64,000 nucleotides of DNA from Homarus americanus (GCF_018991925.1 NW_024724368.1:5730545-5794544); one strand, 5' to 3'. Counted from the first letter of the stretch, positions 1 through 11,600 are shown. Notes: generated from the sequence alone by a model not told the origin. Translations and numbers: made by a program.

Positions 1-430
1 GTTTTGGGAGTCCCTGAGAGCCAGGCAGAGGAACTGAGAGTAGGATAACACATGATAAGATGCAGTTTAAGAATATTTGTACAGAGGTTCTAAAGATGCC
101 ATCAACTCCTCAGGATGTGAGGAGGCCAGGACAAAAGCAGAGGGATAAGCCTCGCCCCCTCAGGATCACACTAGTGAGTGAGGAGGAGAAATAGGAGGTT
201 ATTCGGCAGGCAAAAAACTTAGCAAGGAACGAGGCATCTCGCAGTGTATTCATTCACCCAGATCACACGGTAATGCAGAGGCAACAGCACAAGAAGCTCA
301 TGCAGGGCTTGAAGCAGAGGAGGGAGGAGTCGAGGAGGAACGGGGATGGGTGTACATGGGTTATATTCAGGGGGGGGATAGTGGAAGCAAGTGTGCCTAT
401 ACAGAGCCAGGGGGCAGCAGCACACCCTCC
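1..430 (+). mobile_element. LINE ORF1 C-terminal fragment (CR1/Jockey type)
   Basis: One frame reads, with a stop after SEEEK, as the end of a non-LTR retrotransposon ORF1. A segment beginning RPLRITLVSEEEK is followed by QAKNLARNEASRSVFIHPD, then a basic region with MQRQQHKKL and RREESRRNGDG, ending GCTWVIFRGGIVEAS. This layout (a nucleic-acid-binding domain, then 'FIxPDxT...L...LxxRR...I') is the usual C-terminus of CR1/Jockey ORF1. The 330-420 part recurs inverted at 14040-14200, which supports a repeat rather than a host gene. The upstream end lies beyond the window. Confidence 0.6.
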
Positions 431-642
431 ACCCGCTCTACCCCCCACCCGGGAGGTGGCACCAGTTCTGCCTACCAGCAGGAAGGAGGCGAGCGCCGTG
501 TAAACAATGACATTTCCAACCACACCCTGCAAAATACAGTGTACTTATGAAATGCTGCAGCTTCTGAGAATGGGGGGGGGGTGGAGTTACTACTTAGAGC
601 AGAGACGTTACCGGGAACAAATTCCGGCTTAAATATCATGTA

Positions 643-815
643 CAGTACACTAATACTGACAGGCACGCAGCTTGTCCGCGCCGCTTCCCGCGTAAATTCA
701 GGAGTGTATTGCCCTGAATGTATTGCGTAACTAATAATTGACGCATCTGGACAGGTGCCGCGTAAATGATCAACCGCGTATAAAAAATCCGCGTAAACCG
801 AGACTATACTATAAT
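643..815 (-). mobile_element. End of a pogo-type MITE rich in CGCGTAAA
   Basis: A GC-punctuated stretch with several CGCGTAAA words ends beside TATACTATA. Its reverse complement is similar in order to 16786-16990 (GGTTTACGCGG, then ATCATTTACGCGGC, then a GCGGC block), so both are copies of one repeat family. Only one terminus is evident here. Confidence 0.4.
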
Positions 816-961
816 AGATGATTATTACTCTCTCAAAAACAGTTTTTCATTAAAATGCTTCTCCTTAGTTCATCCATATGGTTTAGGGAGATCTTTCACT
901 ATGTGACCTAGAAGTTGCAGGCTGATATCTTTTAAAGAATTTTTGTTTATACCATTTACAG

Positions 962-1159
962 ATAATATAGGTGAAAACTGCTATGTACCACCTGTCATAG
1001 AAAATGGAAACAGCGCCTGGGTGAACCGGACATGGCTCGTGAGGGAGACTGTGGTAGCTACCTGCTCCCCTCAGCATATATTTGTTGCAGAAAATGCAAC
1101 AGAGCGCCATGTTGTATGCACTGACTATGGCTGGGAGAATGTAACTGCATGTGAGAAAG
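962..1159 (+). CDS. Sushi exon A
   Basis: The acceptor is TTTACAG at 955-961 and the donor GTGAGA at 1160. The module runs from ENCYVPPVIENG through VATCSPQ and VVCTDYGWENV to TACEK, giving four cysteines and the hallmark GW. Sequons NRT, NAT and NVT are present. The exon length is 198 nt and it is symmetric, phase 1-1. Confidence 0.85.
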
Positions 1160-4100
1160 GTGAGATGTTCCAGTATTCCTGCAAATGTATGAAAACTAAA
1201 TGTATTTCCTTTCCACTCTTACAAGTTCTTTCAGTAAATTTTTACACCCCATGATCTAACAAATTAATGCGATATTCTCAAAAATTAATCATTTTCGACG
1301 GAAATGTTACTAGGAAAGGTTTTTAGAAACGACGAGATATACCTAGAACTGGATCCAAAAATAGTGTGGGACATTATGGGCAGCAGAATGGACGTCACAT
1401 CGAACAAAACCTTGTATAGTATTTTCATGGCGTGGGTATGTCCACTTTTTTGGAGTGAGAGTTGTGAACTCTTGGGACAATCTACCAGAAAGTGTTGTGA
1501 TGGCACCGAGTGTGAGCTCTTTCATGACAAGACTTGACCAACACTGGAGCAGGTTCAGGTACATTCAGGAGCCGGTGCATGCCCAGTACTTGCCAACAGT
1601 GCCTAACAGAGACGTGACCGATCGCCCAAGCTGCTAACGAGCCGATCAGTGGTGAAGTGCTTCCCCATCTGGAGTACTGTCACCCCATCTGGTCCCCGAG
1701 ATATGCTAGGGACTGTCAGTTGGTTGAAAATGTTCAAAGGAGGGCCACCAGACTGGTGCCTGCACTTCGGCACCTCAGCTACCCTGAGAGAGTGGAGCGC
1801 CTGAACTTGCCTAGCTTATACTAGAGACGGGCAAGGGGTGACCTAATTGAGGTGTATAAGCATCTCAGGGGGCACTACTCAGTCAAGTGTCCTTACTTGG
1901 AGATGGCGGACGCTCGTCCCACAAGGGGTCACAGATCAAGATTGAAGAAGCCGCAAGTCCAGAAAACCGTGAGGGCAAACTTTTTCGGAGTGAGGGTTGT
2001 AAACTCTTGGAACAATCTACCAGAGAGTGTTGTGACGGCACCGAGTGTGAGCTCTTTCATGACAAGACTTGACCAACACTGGAGCGGGTTCAGGTACATT
2101 CAGGAGCCGGTGCATGCCCAGTACTTGCCAACAGTGCGTGACAGAGACGTGACCGATCGCCCGGGCGGCTAGCGAGCCGATCTTTTTGTGAAGAAGATAA
2201 ATGAAAAGGAAAAGTAATCAGAGACGTGACCGTTCGCCTAGCGACTAACAAGCCGATCAGTGGCGAAGAGAATAAAAGTATAAAAGTAAAAAAAGTAAAA
2301 GTAAATCTCTATCTTGTTTTTCGGTTTGAGATTCGAACCATTGTCTCATTATCTCCCTATGCCCTTTTTAGTTTTCTTCCCCATATAAACCATGTGAGCT
2401 TCAAATCTTCGCATATTCTTTTCAGTGTTTTGCTGTAAAAATCAAAATTTCATCCGAAAGTGAAGTTTGAAGTACAAACGTCCATCCTAGTGTGATATTG
2501 TGAACTTCAGACTTGCATCCCAATGTGATATTGTGGCTTACCCTGTATAGACTTTCATCATAATGTGATTTTATGAACTATGAACTTTAACCCCAGTTTA
2601 ATGTGAACTCAAATTTACTTTTTTTTTTCACCTAAACCTAAAATCTAACCTAATATACCTGTACAGTGCTGTAGTTCAGTTGTGTCATTGTTGAGATTTT
2701 CTATGATGGGTTTTATCTCCATTCTCCAACACTTACTACCTCTTATTTTTTAAATCTTGTGCTACAGTGACTGTTACTAACTTGGGAAATTCTTTGTGTA
2801 ATTTTTTTTTTAAAGAAGTTGGTATGTTGCAGTATGTGAAGGAGAACCGACTGTAGAAGGAGCCACTACAGACTGGTCATTGTCAGGGGTGTGGATGGTG
2901 GGAACCATTGTTAATGCCACCTGTATCTCAGGCCACTACTTAATACCCTCTGGCGACCAAGTGCAGATCATACAGTGTACTGATGATGGCTGGGATAATG
3001 GCACAACAGCCTGTATGGAAGGTGAGAATGTGCTTGTTATTTGCATTTTGAAAGAAGAAACATGTAATCGTCGGATTCCCTGACATGATTGTTAAGAAAA
3101 TCAGATGTTTTTTACCAAATAATCCTAATCATACTTTGTTGACTGTTTATTGTCTCATAGAGTAAACATTTCATTCATCTAACTTTAATGGCATCTTTTA
3201 TGGCTAGCCACCCATCACTATACCCTTTCTACTCTAACCTGGCCATAAGCCCCATCTATAGCTACAAATAGCTGATTGGTTCCCCTGAGTGTCTTACCTC
3301 CCCCCGGACTGCACTTGTACAATTGCGTATTTATATTTATCTTTTCTGATAAATATTAAAAATTTTCTAACATTCTCTTTGAAGTGCTAATGCCTTGAAA
3401 TCATTTCCATTTTCATAGTTCAGATAATTATTTAACATTACTTTATAGGCAAGGGGGGCCTAATAGAGGTGTACAGTACTGTATAAACATCTCAAAGGGC
3501 ACTATTCAGTCGAGTACCCTTACCTGGAGCTGGTGGACGTTCGCCCCACAAAGAGTCACAGCTCAAGGTTGAAGAAGCCACAAGCCCAGAAAACTGTGAG
3601 GTGTAACTTTTTCGGAGTGAGAGTTGTGAATTCTTGGAACAATCTGCCAGAGAGTGTTGTGATAGCACATAGTGTGAGCTCTTTCAAGACCAGACTTGAC
3701 AAGCACTGGAGCAGGTTCAGATACATTCAGGAGCCAGCGCATGCCCAATACTTGCCAACAGTGCGTAACAGAGACTTGACCGATTGCCCAAGCGGCTAAC
3801 GAGCTGATCAGTGGTGAAGAGCACAAAAAGTGAAAAAAGTAGATAATAACAGGTCTACTTACCAATTGTGAACACATTTAGTTTAAATTTTCTATGAACC
3901 AATCAGCTATTTGTCCCGTATAGAAAAGGGGCATGGTTTACGAGCCAGATTAGTGTGGATATATTACAGGCAGCTTGAGTATATGTGTAATGTATACCAT
4001 CACCCTGAGAATGGGGAGTACAGTATATACAAGTTTTCTCACAGTCAGTACAGAGCAGCGATCTGAATGAGCACACTATCACACTTCATCTTTCCGTTAA

Positions 4101-6325
4101 GATTTTCCATATTAGAAAGTTTATAAGGTTAGTACTGTTGTGGGGTATGTTATGTTTGGGTTCACACTCAGGATGGGATGAAAAAGGAAACTCACAATGT
4201 GCTCTCTGTATACATGTTGTATTGGATGTACAATGCAGCTTGGTGCTGGGAAGTGGCAGCGTGGTTACAAGCGTGATGTAGAGAGAAGCTGGTTGGTGAG
4301 GATGCTCAGAGAAGGACAGCTTGTGGGTCGCCATGCTCGCCGGCGGGAGTGAGGACCGCCAGGCAGTGGCGGAGGAGGAGGAGGAGGTGTTGCTCGCTGG
4401 TTGGTGTAGGTAGAAAAGAGAGTGGTCACCACGAGGTCAGGTCTTTTATAGCGGAGGTAGGCGTGGGTATATAGTTGACCCCCGCTCCGTGGGCGGCGCT
4501 GGTTGACCTAGACCACGAGGCATACACTGGGGGAATTCGCGGGGTCGGCTACTCAGCGACAAACAGCGTTTGTAGGGGAGAAATCCACTACACTGTATCC
4601 TTGTACCTTGCCATGGTGATAACATTAAAAGTACGTACTGTACCATCTCTCTTTTCTCCACTGCCTTCACACACTCAGGTTACCTAGTGAAGGATGGCTG
4701 GCCATTTATACATAAGTTATTTTAACATCCCATTTTATGGCCAAACCTAGAACTTAGCCGCTCAGAAATTCTCCCTCCTTCTGTGTGTTAGTGAGAAGGA
4801 TTGCCAGAGCTGGAAAATCAGATTGAACCTAAACGGAGGGGCGAGCTTATATCCACATTATACTGTACTTAAGCCACCTAACTTATGACTTTGCCAGAAA
4901 ATGCAATATCAATTTATCATTCCTTCAGTTTCTTATAAGAAATAAATATATTTTTCTTTAGTCACAAGAGTGTTAATTTCTTTAGTTTGTGCAAGAGTGT
5001 AACAAGAAAAATGAATGTTAAGATTTATATTTTTGGGTCTGGTAATACGTATTACAGAATATGTCATCCAGATTCCCATCCATTATTCATTACAGTTATT
5101 CTCTCTACCATATTTATGAGACCCATGTATTCAAAATTTGGCAAGTGGTTCTAAAATGTAGGATTGAATTTTTACCTTGCTTTGAAATGATGCGCTATAT
5201 TCAACAAAAGCATTTTTGAGTTAATCCAAGAAGGTAAGTAGTGATGGACCAAGGAGAATTAAAGATCACCCAAAGTATTTTGATCTTCAGTAAAGTCTCA
5301 TAGAAAAGTTGGTTGTTATCATGTACATTTAACCAACCTCAATCATTTACCACTATCCTAGGGTGTGTAGATAAGCCCGACTTTGGTAATGTTACCTCAA
5401 ACTGGGTAGCAAAGGCATGGAAGACAAATGAGAATGTGACGGTCTCCTGCCCTGACCAACATTTTACCAGAGACAGATTGGAAAACACAAGCTTCACATG
5501 CACCTCAGATGGCTGGGTGATTGACTATCCTTGCATTAAAGGTGAGTTAAAATGTATAGCATGTTACTTTGTACTTAATGGTATGTGTTGTTGTGGATTA
5601 TTGAGTGTATGATATTACTTGATAGTGTGTGATGTTGTGGGTTCTTGAAGGAGTAAGATATTACTCAAGGTTTTGCAGTACAGTACTGTATTATGGTTAT
5701 TGTACAGTACATGTATACTAATTACTGGGGGGGGGGGGGTATGTGTGTTATGGCCTCTAGTTCTTGTTCTAAATCTCCAATAATTAATTAGTTTTCCTGA
5801 ACTAACATTTTCTTCTAAACGATTTAAGCTAAAACTTCTCACATTTTATGTTCTCAACCAATTGTTGTTGATGTATGGTTATGACATTTTGCCAAAGTTG
5901 GTTATTGGTACTTTACAAAAGTAGGTGGGAATTATACACACAGCCAAGACATCCATTGTAAACAGTATCTAGTTTTATTTTACCTGCTTTTTGGCAACTT
6001 TAGGATTTAAGACATCATCTTCATTTAGGTTAGTAGTGAGAGCTCACAAGTAATACTTTTAAGAGAAAGTACAGTATGTATGATGATGACACACACACAC
6101 ACACACACATACATGTTCTTTCATTTGTGCATGTGTTTTTGTCAGCCTGTGAAGGAAATCCAAGTGTGGTGAATGCTAACGTGAGCTGGGTAGAAGGGAT
6201 ATGGCTGGAAGGGGAGAAGGTAACTGCCATTTGTAATGAACAACACCACGTCCACTGGGGCACTATCTCCTATACTATCCCCTGTACCAGTGAGGGCTGG
6301 GATAACTCCACCACCTGTGTTTTCT
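962..6325 (+). CDS. Multi-sushi (CCP) domain protein, partial, four exons
   Basis: Exons 962-1159, 2833-3021, 5362-5541 and 6146-6325 join in one frame. Every exon starts with two bases of a split codon and ends with one, the classic phase 1-1 arrangement of shuffled extracellular modules. Each exon codes one sushi/CCP/SCR domain of about 60 residues with four cysteines (expected disulfides C1-C3 and C2-C4) and the conserved GW between C3 and C4. Each module carries N-glycosylation sequons, so the product is probably secreted or on the cell surface. Sushi chains occur in complement-type regulators, adhesion proteins and receptors; the sequence does not say which. No signal peptide, start, membrane segment or stop was found, so the gene runs off the left edge and its 3' exons were not located. 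The exons are separated by LINE and LTR fragments. The domain call is firm; the function is unknown. Confidence 0.85.
1440..1662 (+). mobile_element. CR1-like LINE 3'-end fragment
   Basis: Codes the very end of a LINE ORF2 (VVNSWDNLPESVV, then SSFMTRLDQHW), followed by the family's 3' untranslated tail (ACCGATCGCCCAAG ... GAGCCGATCAGTG). It abuts a second, longer copy at 1663, so it is 5'-truncated, as is usual for target-primed insertion. Confidence 0.75.
1663..2300 (+). mobile_element. CR1-like LINE 3' fragment with doubled tail
   Basis: Begins inside ORF2 (LPHLEYCHPIWSPRYA, with a frame change) and continues through VQRRATRLVPALRHLSYPER, a TAG where relatives have TAC (1818-1829), RGDLIEVYKHLRG and FFGVRVVNSWNNLPESVV to SFMTRLDQHW. 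The tail holds two tandem copies of the terminal module (near 2145-2190 and 2220-2265), then a run of AAAAGT repeats. It lies in the first sushi intron. Confidence 0.75.
2833..3021 (+). CDS. Sushi exon B
   Basis: The acceptor is TTGCAG and the donor GTGAGA. The module runs CEGEPTVEG ... NATCISGHY ... IQCTDDGWDNG ... ACMEG. It is 189 nt, phase 1-1, and in frame with exons A and C. Confidence 0.85.
3447..3840 (+). mobile_element. CR1-like LINE 3' fragment carrying a 10-bp TA insertion
   Basis: Same family as 1663-2300: it codes PTKSHSSRLKKPQAQKTVR, FFGVRVVNSWNNLPESVV and SSFKTRLDKHWSR, then a single tail module and an AAAAGTG run. At 3472-3483 it reads GTGTACAGTACTGTATAAACATC where sister copies at 1850 and about 12400 read GTGTATAAGCATC. 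The extra 10 bp has the form expected of a DNA-transposon footprint. Confidence 0.75.
4136..4592. mobile_element. Solo-LTR-like repeat, copy 1
   Basis: Starts TGTTGTGG and ends CCACTACA, a TG...CA terminus with short inverted ends as in LTRs. It shares most of its 3' 320 bp with 6664-7000 (GGACAGCTTGTGGGTCGCC, GGCGGAGGAGG, AGTGGTCACCACGAGGTC, GGGGTCGGCTACTCAGCG). There is no internal coding region or second LTR nearby, so a solo LTR is the simplest reading. A target duplication is not clear for this copy. Confidence 0.55.
5362..5541 (+). CDS. Sushi exon C
   Basis: The acceptor is TATCCTAG and the donor GTGAGT. The module runs CVDKPDFGNVTSNW ... VTVSCPDQHF ... FTCTSDGWVID ... PCIK, with three sequons. 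It is 180 nt, phase 1-1. Confidence 0.87.
6089..6108. repeat. (AC)n microsatellite
   Basis: A pure AC run just before the polypyrimidine tract of sushi exon D. A ten-base poly-G run also lies near 5728-5738 in the preceding intron. Confidence 0.9.
6146..6325 (+). CDS. Sushi exon D
   Basis: The acceptor is TTTTTGTCAG and the donor GTAAGT. The module runs CEGNPSVVNANVSW ... VTAICNEQHH ... IPCTSEGWDNS ... TCVF. It is 180 nt, phase 1-1. Exons C and D share the NVxSNW/NVSW and W..xExVT positions, suggesting local exon duplication. The next exon was not found. Confidence 0.87.
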
Positions 6326-6663
6326 GTAAGTATATATACAATATCGTACAGTTATTTTCTCATAAAAAGAATGCTTGCCTCAGTAAGTAAATAAATATCA
6401 AATTTTCAAAGTATTCCAGATCAGGTAAAGTAGATCAAAATTATGAGCTACAGTATTTTCAAACGTATAATATTGTTTTTTTACGATGACAGTTGTCTCG
6501 AGTAACCTCATACATTTATGTTGTACAATAATTCTTCATAAATTCTCCATTTGACAGCAGGAGTTAATATGCTAGACTTGGATTCTTAGTTTATAATTGA
6601 ATGAATTCCTTTTATTAATTTTTACATTGACATTAAATAAAAAAGTGAATACCTGTATAGTAA

Positions 6664-7000
6664 TGTGGGGTGGGTTGGTTGCAAGCGTTGAGTAGAGAGA
6701 GCTGGTTGGTGAGGATGCTCAGAGGAGGACAGCTTGTGGGTCGCCATGCTTGCCGTCGGGAGCGAGGGCTGCCAGGCAGCGGCGGAGGAGGTGGTGTTGC
6801 TTGCTGGTTGGTGTAGGTAGAAAAGAGAGAGTGGTCACCACGAGGTCAGGTCTTAAATAGCGGAGGTAGGCGTGGCTTAGTAGTTGACCTCTGTCGTGTA
6901 AGGCGGCGCTGGTTGACCCAGACCACGAGGCATACACTGGGGAATTCACGGGGTCGGCTACTCAGCGACAAAAGCATTTGTAGGGGAGAAATCCACTACA
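6664..7000. mobile_element. Solo-LTR-like repeat, copy 2
   Basis: Starts TGTGGGGT and ends ATCCACTACA. It is flanked on both sides by GTAA (6660-6663 and 7001-7004), a 4-bp target duplication as made by retroviral-type integrases. It lacks about 110 bp present near the start of copy 1. Confidence 0.6.
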
Positions 7001-7004
7001 GTAA

Positions 7005-9373
7005 TTTCATTATGCAATCAAATTCAGTGATTTTTTTTTAAACATACTATGCATACTTAATTCAACAAATAGACAGTATAATTTAAATTTTCAATTAATT
7101 TCAGTCCTTTAATTATTATTTAATGTAACAATCAATCAAGCAAGATGCTATTCTCCTGTCTTAGGGTTGGCAACCGTGGCTCTCCCTTCCTAACGTTTTG
7201 GGGATATCTTTACTAATTCTCCCACATTTTACTTCTATTTGAGGACCCAGATTTTAATTTCATTCATTCATAATAGTCTCTGCCCATCCCTAGCCTCCTA
7301 CACTCAGTTTTACCCATTAAAATCAAAACTATTTTCCCCTCCTGTCTGAATATATAACCAAAATACCTGTCTCTAATTTTTCATCTTTTCTTGCTTTTCA
7401 TATGATTTTAATAATATGTTTGACTTACCTTCAGCATTTTCTTGTAGCACCACATTATGAAGGTCTCGCCTCCGACTGGTGTGTTTGAGCGTCCACACCT
7501 CAGACCCGTAGAATAAAACTGATCATACGTTACATTTCAGTAGTATTTTCCTTTAACCAAAATTAAAATCTAATTTTAACAGGACTTTAAGATTATTGAA
7601 TGTTGTATACAGTACAGTACTGTATTTTCTTGACTGTTTTAATTTCTATGTCAAGCATCGCAGATTTTACACCTGTTTAAATTTCTTGTTGCCCACTAAA
7701 ATTTTACTTTTGGATATATTATTTAATTAAGAAATAACCATTACATCCGTTTTTACTGGGTCAACTCTTTTAAGTTGATAGACTCCACTTTTTTCATGAA
7801 TGTGTTGAATTGTTTTTTGTAATGCCTTATTACTACTTTTACTTAACTACCCATTGTTCAGTATACTGTACTGTACATTTACATTGCTACCCAACTTTGC
7901 TGTATGAGAATATATTCGCTTCTCATACTTTTCACCACTATAATATGTGGTGATATTCTTCATCAATTTTGTTATTTGAACATGTCCATCTTACTTCACT
8001 TAATCATAAAATGCTCCACTGCAACCTTTCCATATACAGTACTGTATCTGTAAATATTTGCATACTTTCTGCCTTCATAATTGAATGAAAGTCAACAGAG
8101 TAATTAAATTTTGCAAATGAATTTATGGTCTTTAATGTTTTATAATTAAGAAATGAAAAGTACAGTACATTTAACAGTTAAATTAATTAATCTCTTAATA
8201 CTATATACTACAATACAGTATACCATATCATAATTTAAGTATTATAAAACTTTTCTATATTTTTAACTCTACATTATGTGACTTCCTTTCAGGATATTTG
8301 TTACCAGTTTTGCCTGCTGATCCTTGAAGTTTAAATCTAAGTAATTTGTCAAAGAATATCTTACAAGATTTATCCATTTGATATACTGTATTAATGTGTC
8401 ACTAACACTTCTCTCACTGCAGCTTGATGTGCCAGACAACATAATACTGTATTAATTTGTCCTTTTGTTTCTAATTTACTTAACCTTACCCATATGTTTC
8501 ATGCTTCTCAGAATTTCTCTCTCTATCTTTTCTCTCTTGGGTTTTGGAAGGAATGGAGGATGTGTTCTCATGTGGATAGACTCTTATGGATATTATTTTA
8601 TGTTGATGTGGATGAGATCTTGTGGATGGAAGCTGATGTGAACAGCTAAAAAAACAACATCATACACTTCATCCAAAGTTCTAAATGTAAATGAATTAAA
8701 AAAAAAGATTAGTAGGTCACTCACATACAAACTTGGAAAACATTGTCTCTTTTTGGTTGTACATTTATGTGACAACATAGTCCTTGAAGTACGTATACCA
8801 CTGAAATGGATGAATAAAACTTTCCTACGAAAGTGCATGTAAAATAAAATATCTGCCTCTCTATCTCGACATTACCACCCAACAACTTCCAAGGGACAAA
8901 TATCCTCACTCCTACGTTCAAAGTGAACCTAACCTAACCAAATGTAAAAGCTAACCATCATCCTTCCCACACCTATCATCACATCCCACACTGATATACT
9001 GTCTGCTCATGTTTGGAACTTCTTTTTTTAATGTTGCCATATCTGTACAGTACAGTACTCTCTCTTGTGCATTATTAAGTCGTGTATCTCCCTTCAAATT
9101 AAAATTTTCATCTCCACCTGGAAAATTTTTAAATTCTAAGAGCATTTTCCTTGAGGCTATACAAACACTTTACAAGAAATTTTACATTGACAAATATAAT
9201 GTCCCACACCTTTACATACACTGCATGTATCCAATAGTGCATCAAATGAAGCAATGCATTTAAAGGGCTCCATTATGTTGTCATTTCACACCATCCTTCA
9301 TCCACAGGATAGACTGAACTGACTCCTTGATTATTGTTTTTAAGTAACGAAAAATAATAATACTGTAAATGAA
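7005..9373. other. No gene seen
   Basis: AT-rich sequence with many TACAGTA/TACTGTA words (for example 7608-7624 and 8035-8046) and one CCTAACCTAACC at about 8926. A minus-strand trace near 7430-7520 resembles decayed LINE reverse transcriptase. No further sushi exon was found here. Confidence 0.5.
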
Positions 9374-9453
9374 AAGAGACGTGACCGATCGCCCAAGCGG
9401 CTAACAAGCCGATCAGTGGCGAAGAGGATAAAAGTAAAAAAGTAAAAGTAAAT
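9374..9453 (+). mobile_element. CR1-like LINE tail only
   Basis: A single copy of the family's terminal module (GAGACGTGACCGATCG ... GCCGATCAGTGGCGAAG) followed by repeats of AAAAGT. It is an extremely 5'-truncated insertion. Confidence 0.7.
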
Positions 9454-9887
9454 GATTGTTTACTGTGAAAGCTTGAATGTGTACATTGAATTTTAATTAA
9501 GTTGTTGACTATTGAGTGTATGACTGAATCCTGTTAAAATATGTAATTGTTTACTGTGAGTTCTTGGATTTAAGTTCTTTTTGTAACTACTGTACTGTAA
9601 TAATGTTTAATATATTTTTCATGAGGTTGTGCATTGTGAATCTTGTTTATTAATAGAATTATTTACTCTGAATAATAGGATGAGTCATTTATATACAGTA
9701 CAGAGTGTATACAGAAATGTTTGCAATCTTGGATGCAAATCTTGTTTAAATATAAAAAAATTAACAGTTAATCTTGTTTAATTAATATTATAATATAATC
9801 TCTTAAAATTTGTTTTGTATCATAAATTGATTTTCGAAAAATCTGCTTTTTATTATTTTCCTATTTGTACATACTGTACATCAATAT

Positions 9888-10150
9888 ACAGTAACTCACA
9901 AAAGTATCTGTCCATACTCTGTGTGAAACATTATGAGACCACAGATGATAGATATTAGGACATGTATTTAGTATACTTTGTTATATATATATTAACAAGT
10001 AATGCAATCTGTATTTAATTTGGCATCATTAATATGATGTTTGATTTCCAAACGTAGTGGGATCAGTATGACACAGAGCCACGCATACCAACCCTCCCAG
10101 GACATCACGAGTTGTATGTAGCCTTTCGAAAGTCATCGGACCCATCCTGG
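9888..10150 (+). mobile_element. Tc1/mariner-like terminal remnant
   Basis: Preceded by TA and starting CAGTAACTCACAAAAG, then TATCTGTCCATACTCTGTG. The segment TGTGAAACATTATGAGACC recurs, diverged, at 56865-56995. The TA flank and CAGT start fit a Tc1/mariner terminus. No intact transposase was seen. Confidence 0.4.
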
Positions 10151-10519
10151 CAGATACTCTTTTGAGATACTGTACAGTTCCTTGATGTCCAAGTTATACA
10201 GGAAAATGTATGGCTCACTGTTTTGGTTGCTATGATCCTTCACATAATTTGTTGCTACTGTATATCGTTTAAAGAAAGAGATTAGGCTCATACCAAACTG
10301 CAATTACTGGATTCTCAAAAACTCCTATAGTGGTTACCTTTACAAAAGCAATCTTGTAATTCCACGTCCGGACATCTCCCAGATCTCCATGTCCACAATT
10401 CTAGCTCTGAAGTTACCAACATCTTACGTCTCCGGCACTGCCTCATGATGTCCAATGACTCCGGCACTGCCTCACAAATATCCCACAGCTAGTGTACTTT
10501 ACTTTACTTTATCCTGTTC

Positions 10520-11600
10520 CCCACTGATTGGCCATGTCTCTGTTACACACTGTTGGCAAGTACTGGGTATGTACTGGCTTCAGGTGTATCTACAGTCTGG
10601 TCTTGAATGTGCTAACACTCGATGCTGTCACAACATGCTCTGGCAGATTATTCAAAGACTTCACAACTCTCACTCTAGTGTGGCGGGCATGCGCTAGTTC
10701 CAGGTAAGACTACTCGAATGAGTAATGCCCTCTAAGGTGCTTATAGACTTACTTTAAGTCATCCCTTGTCTATCTATACATTAGTATCAGCTAGGCAACT
10801 GCAGGTGTTCTAATCTTTAGGTACCTGAGGGGAGTGCAGGCACTGATCTGGTGGCCCTCCTGTGGACATTCTTAGTCAACCGAATCTAGCATATCTTAGG
10901 GACCAGATGGGTTGACAATACTCCAAATTGGGAGGCACCTCATTTTTGAAGATAACTGTATTATGAAGGTCGAACATGCACATCCATGTCCTTTACATAT
11001 TTGGTCTCGGTTAATGTTTCTTCATCATATTGGAATATGTAATTCGCCTCCTTGCTATTGATACAGCCATTCTGTTGCCCACTCTTGAAGCTGGTAGGGA
11101 TCTTCCTGTAGCACTTCACAGTCCATTTGAACCTTAATTTCCTTGAAAAACTTATCGTCATTCGCAAACATTTGTATGGAGGATTTTATAGCCTCTGGCA
11201 TTTAATTTATGAAACAAACAAACAACAGTCACAGTGACACTGTCCTATGGTACCTCGCTTGTCACAGGTACATATGACGATTTCGTGCCATTCACCACAC
11301 ATTGCAATTTGTGGTCATGAAGAAAATCTCTGATTTATGCCAGGACGTTCTCCTAAGTTTAGTACCCTTTCAGTTTAATTTTCAGCCATTCATTAGGTAC
11401 GCTGCTGAAAGGCTTAGCAAAGTCAAGGCATATGCAGTATTGCCAATATTTCCACCAAGCTTCAGAACCTGAGTCCATACATCCCGCATCTTAAGTAATT
11501 GTGTCAAGCTGGAGCATCTAAGCATAAAACCGTGTTGGTAATGTTGCTGGGGACCATTTGCTTATCCATGCATCTGCAGACCAGGCATTGGATACTTAAA
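10520..11600 (-). mobile_element. CR1-like LINE, decayed reverse-transcriptase copy
   Basis: Read on the minus strand, it parallels the 11985-13830 copy: an HxHGFxxxxSSLTQLLK-type RT block near 11490-11540, a FANDDKF sequence at the YADD position (about 11160), then thumb and connection sequence and the C-terminal domain, ending near the family tail at about 10520. Many stops and frameshifts are present. The first YADD residue is F, and an N precedes the DD pair. Confidence 0.65.

Noticed and set aside
9009..9263. 84-codon frame
   Set aside because: No domain, no splice sites and skewed AT-driven composition; nothing supports coding.
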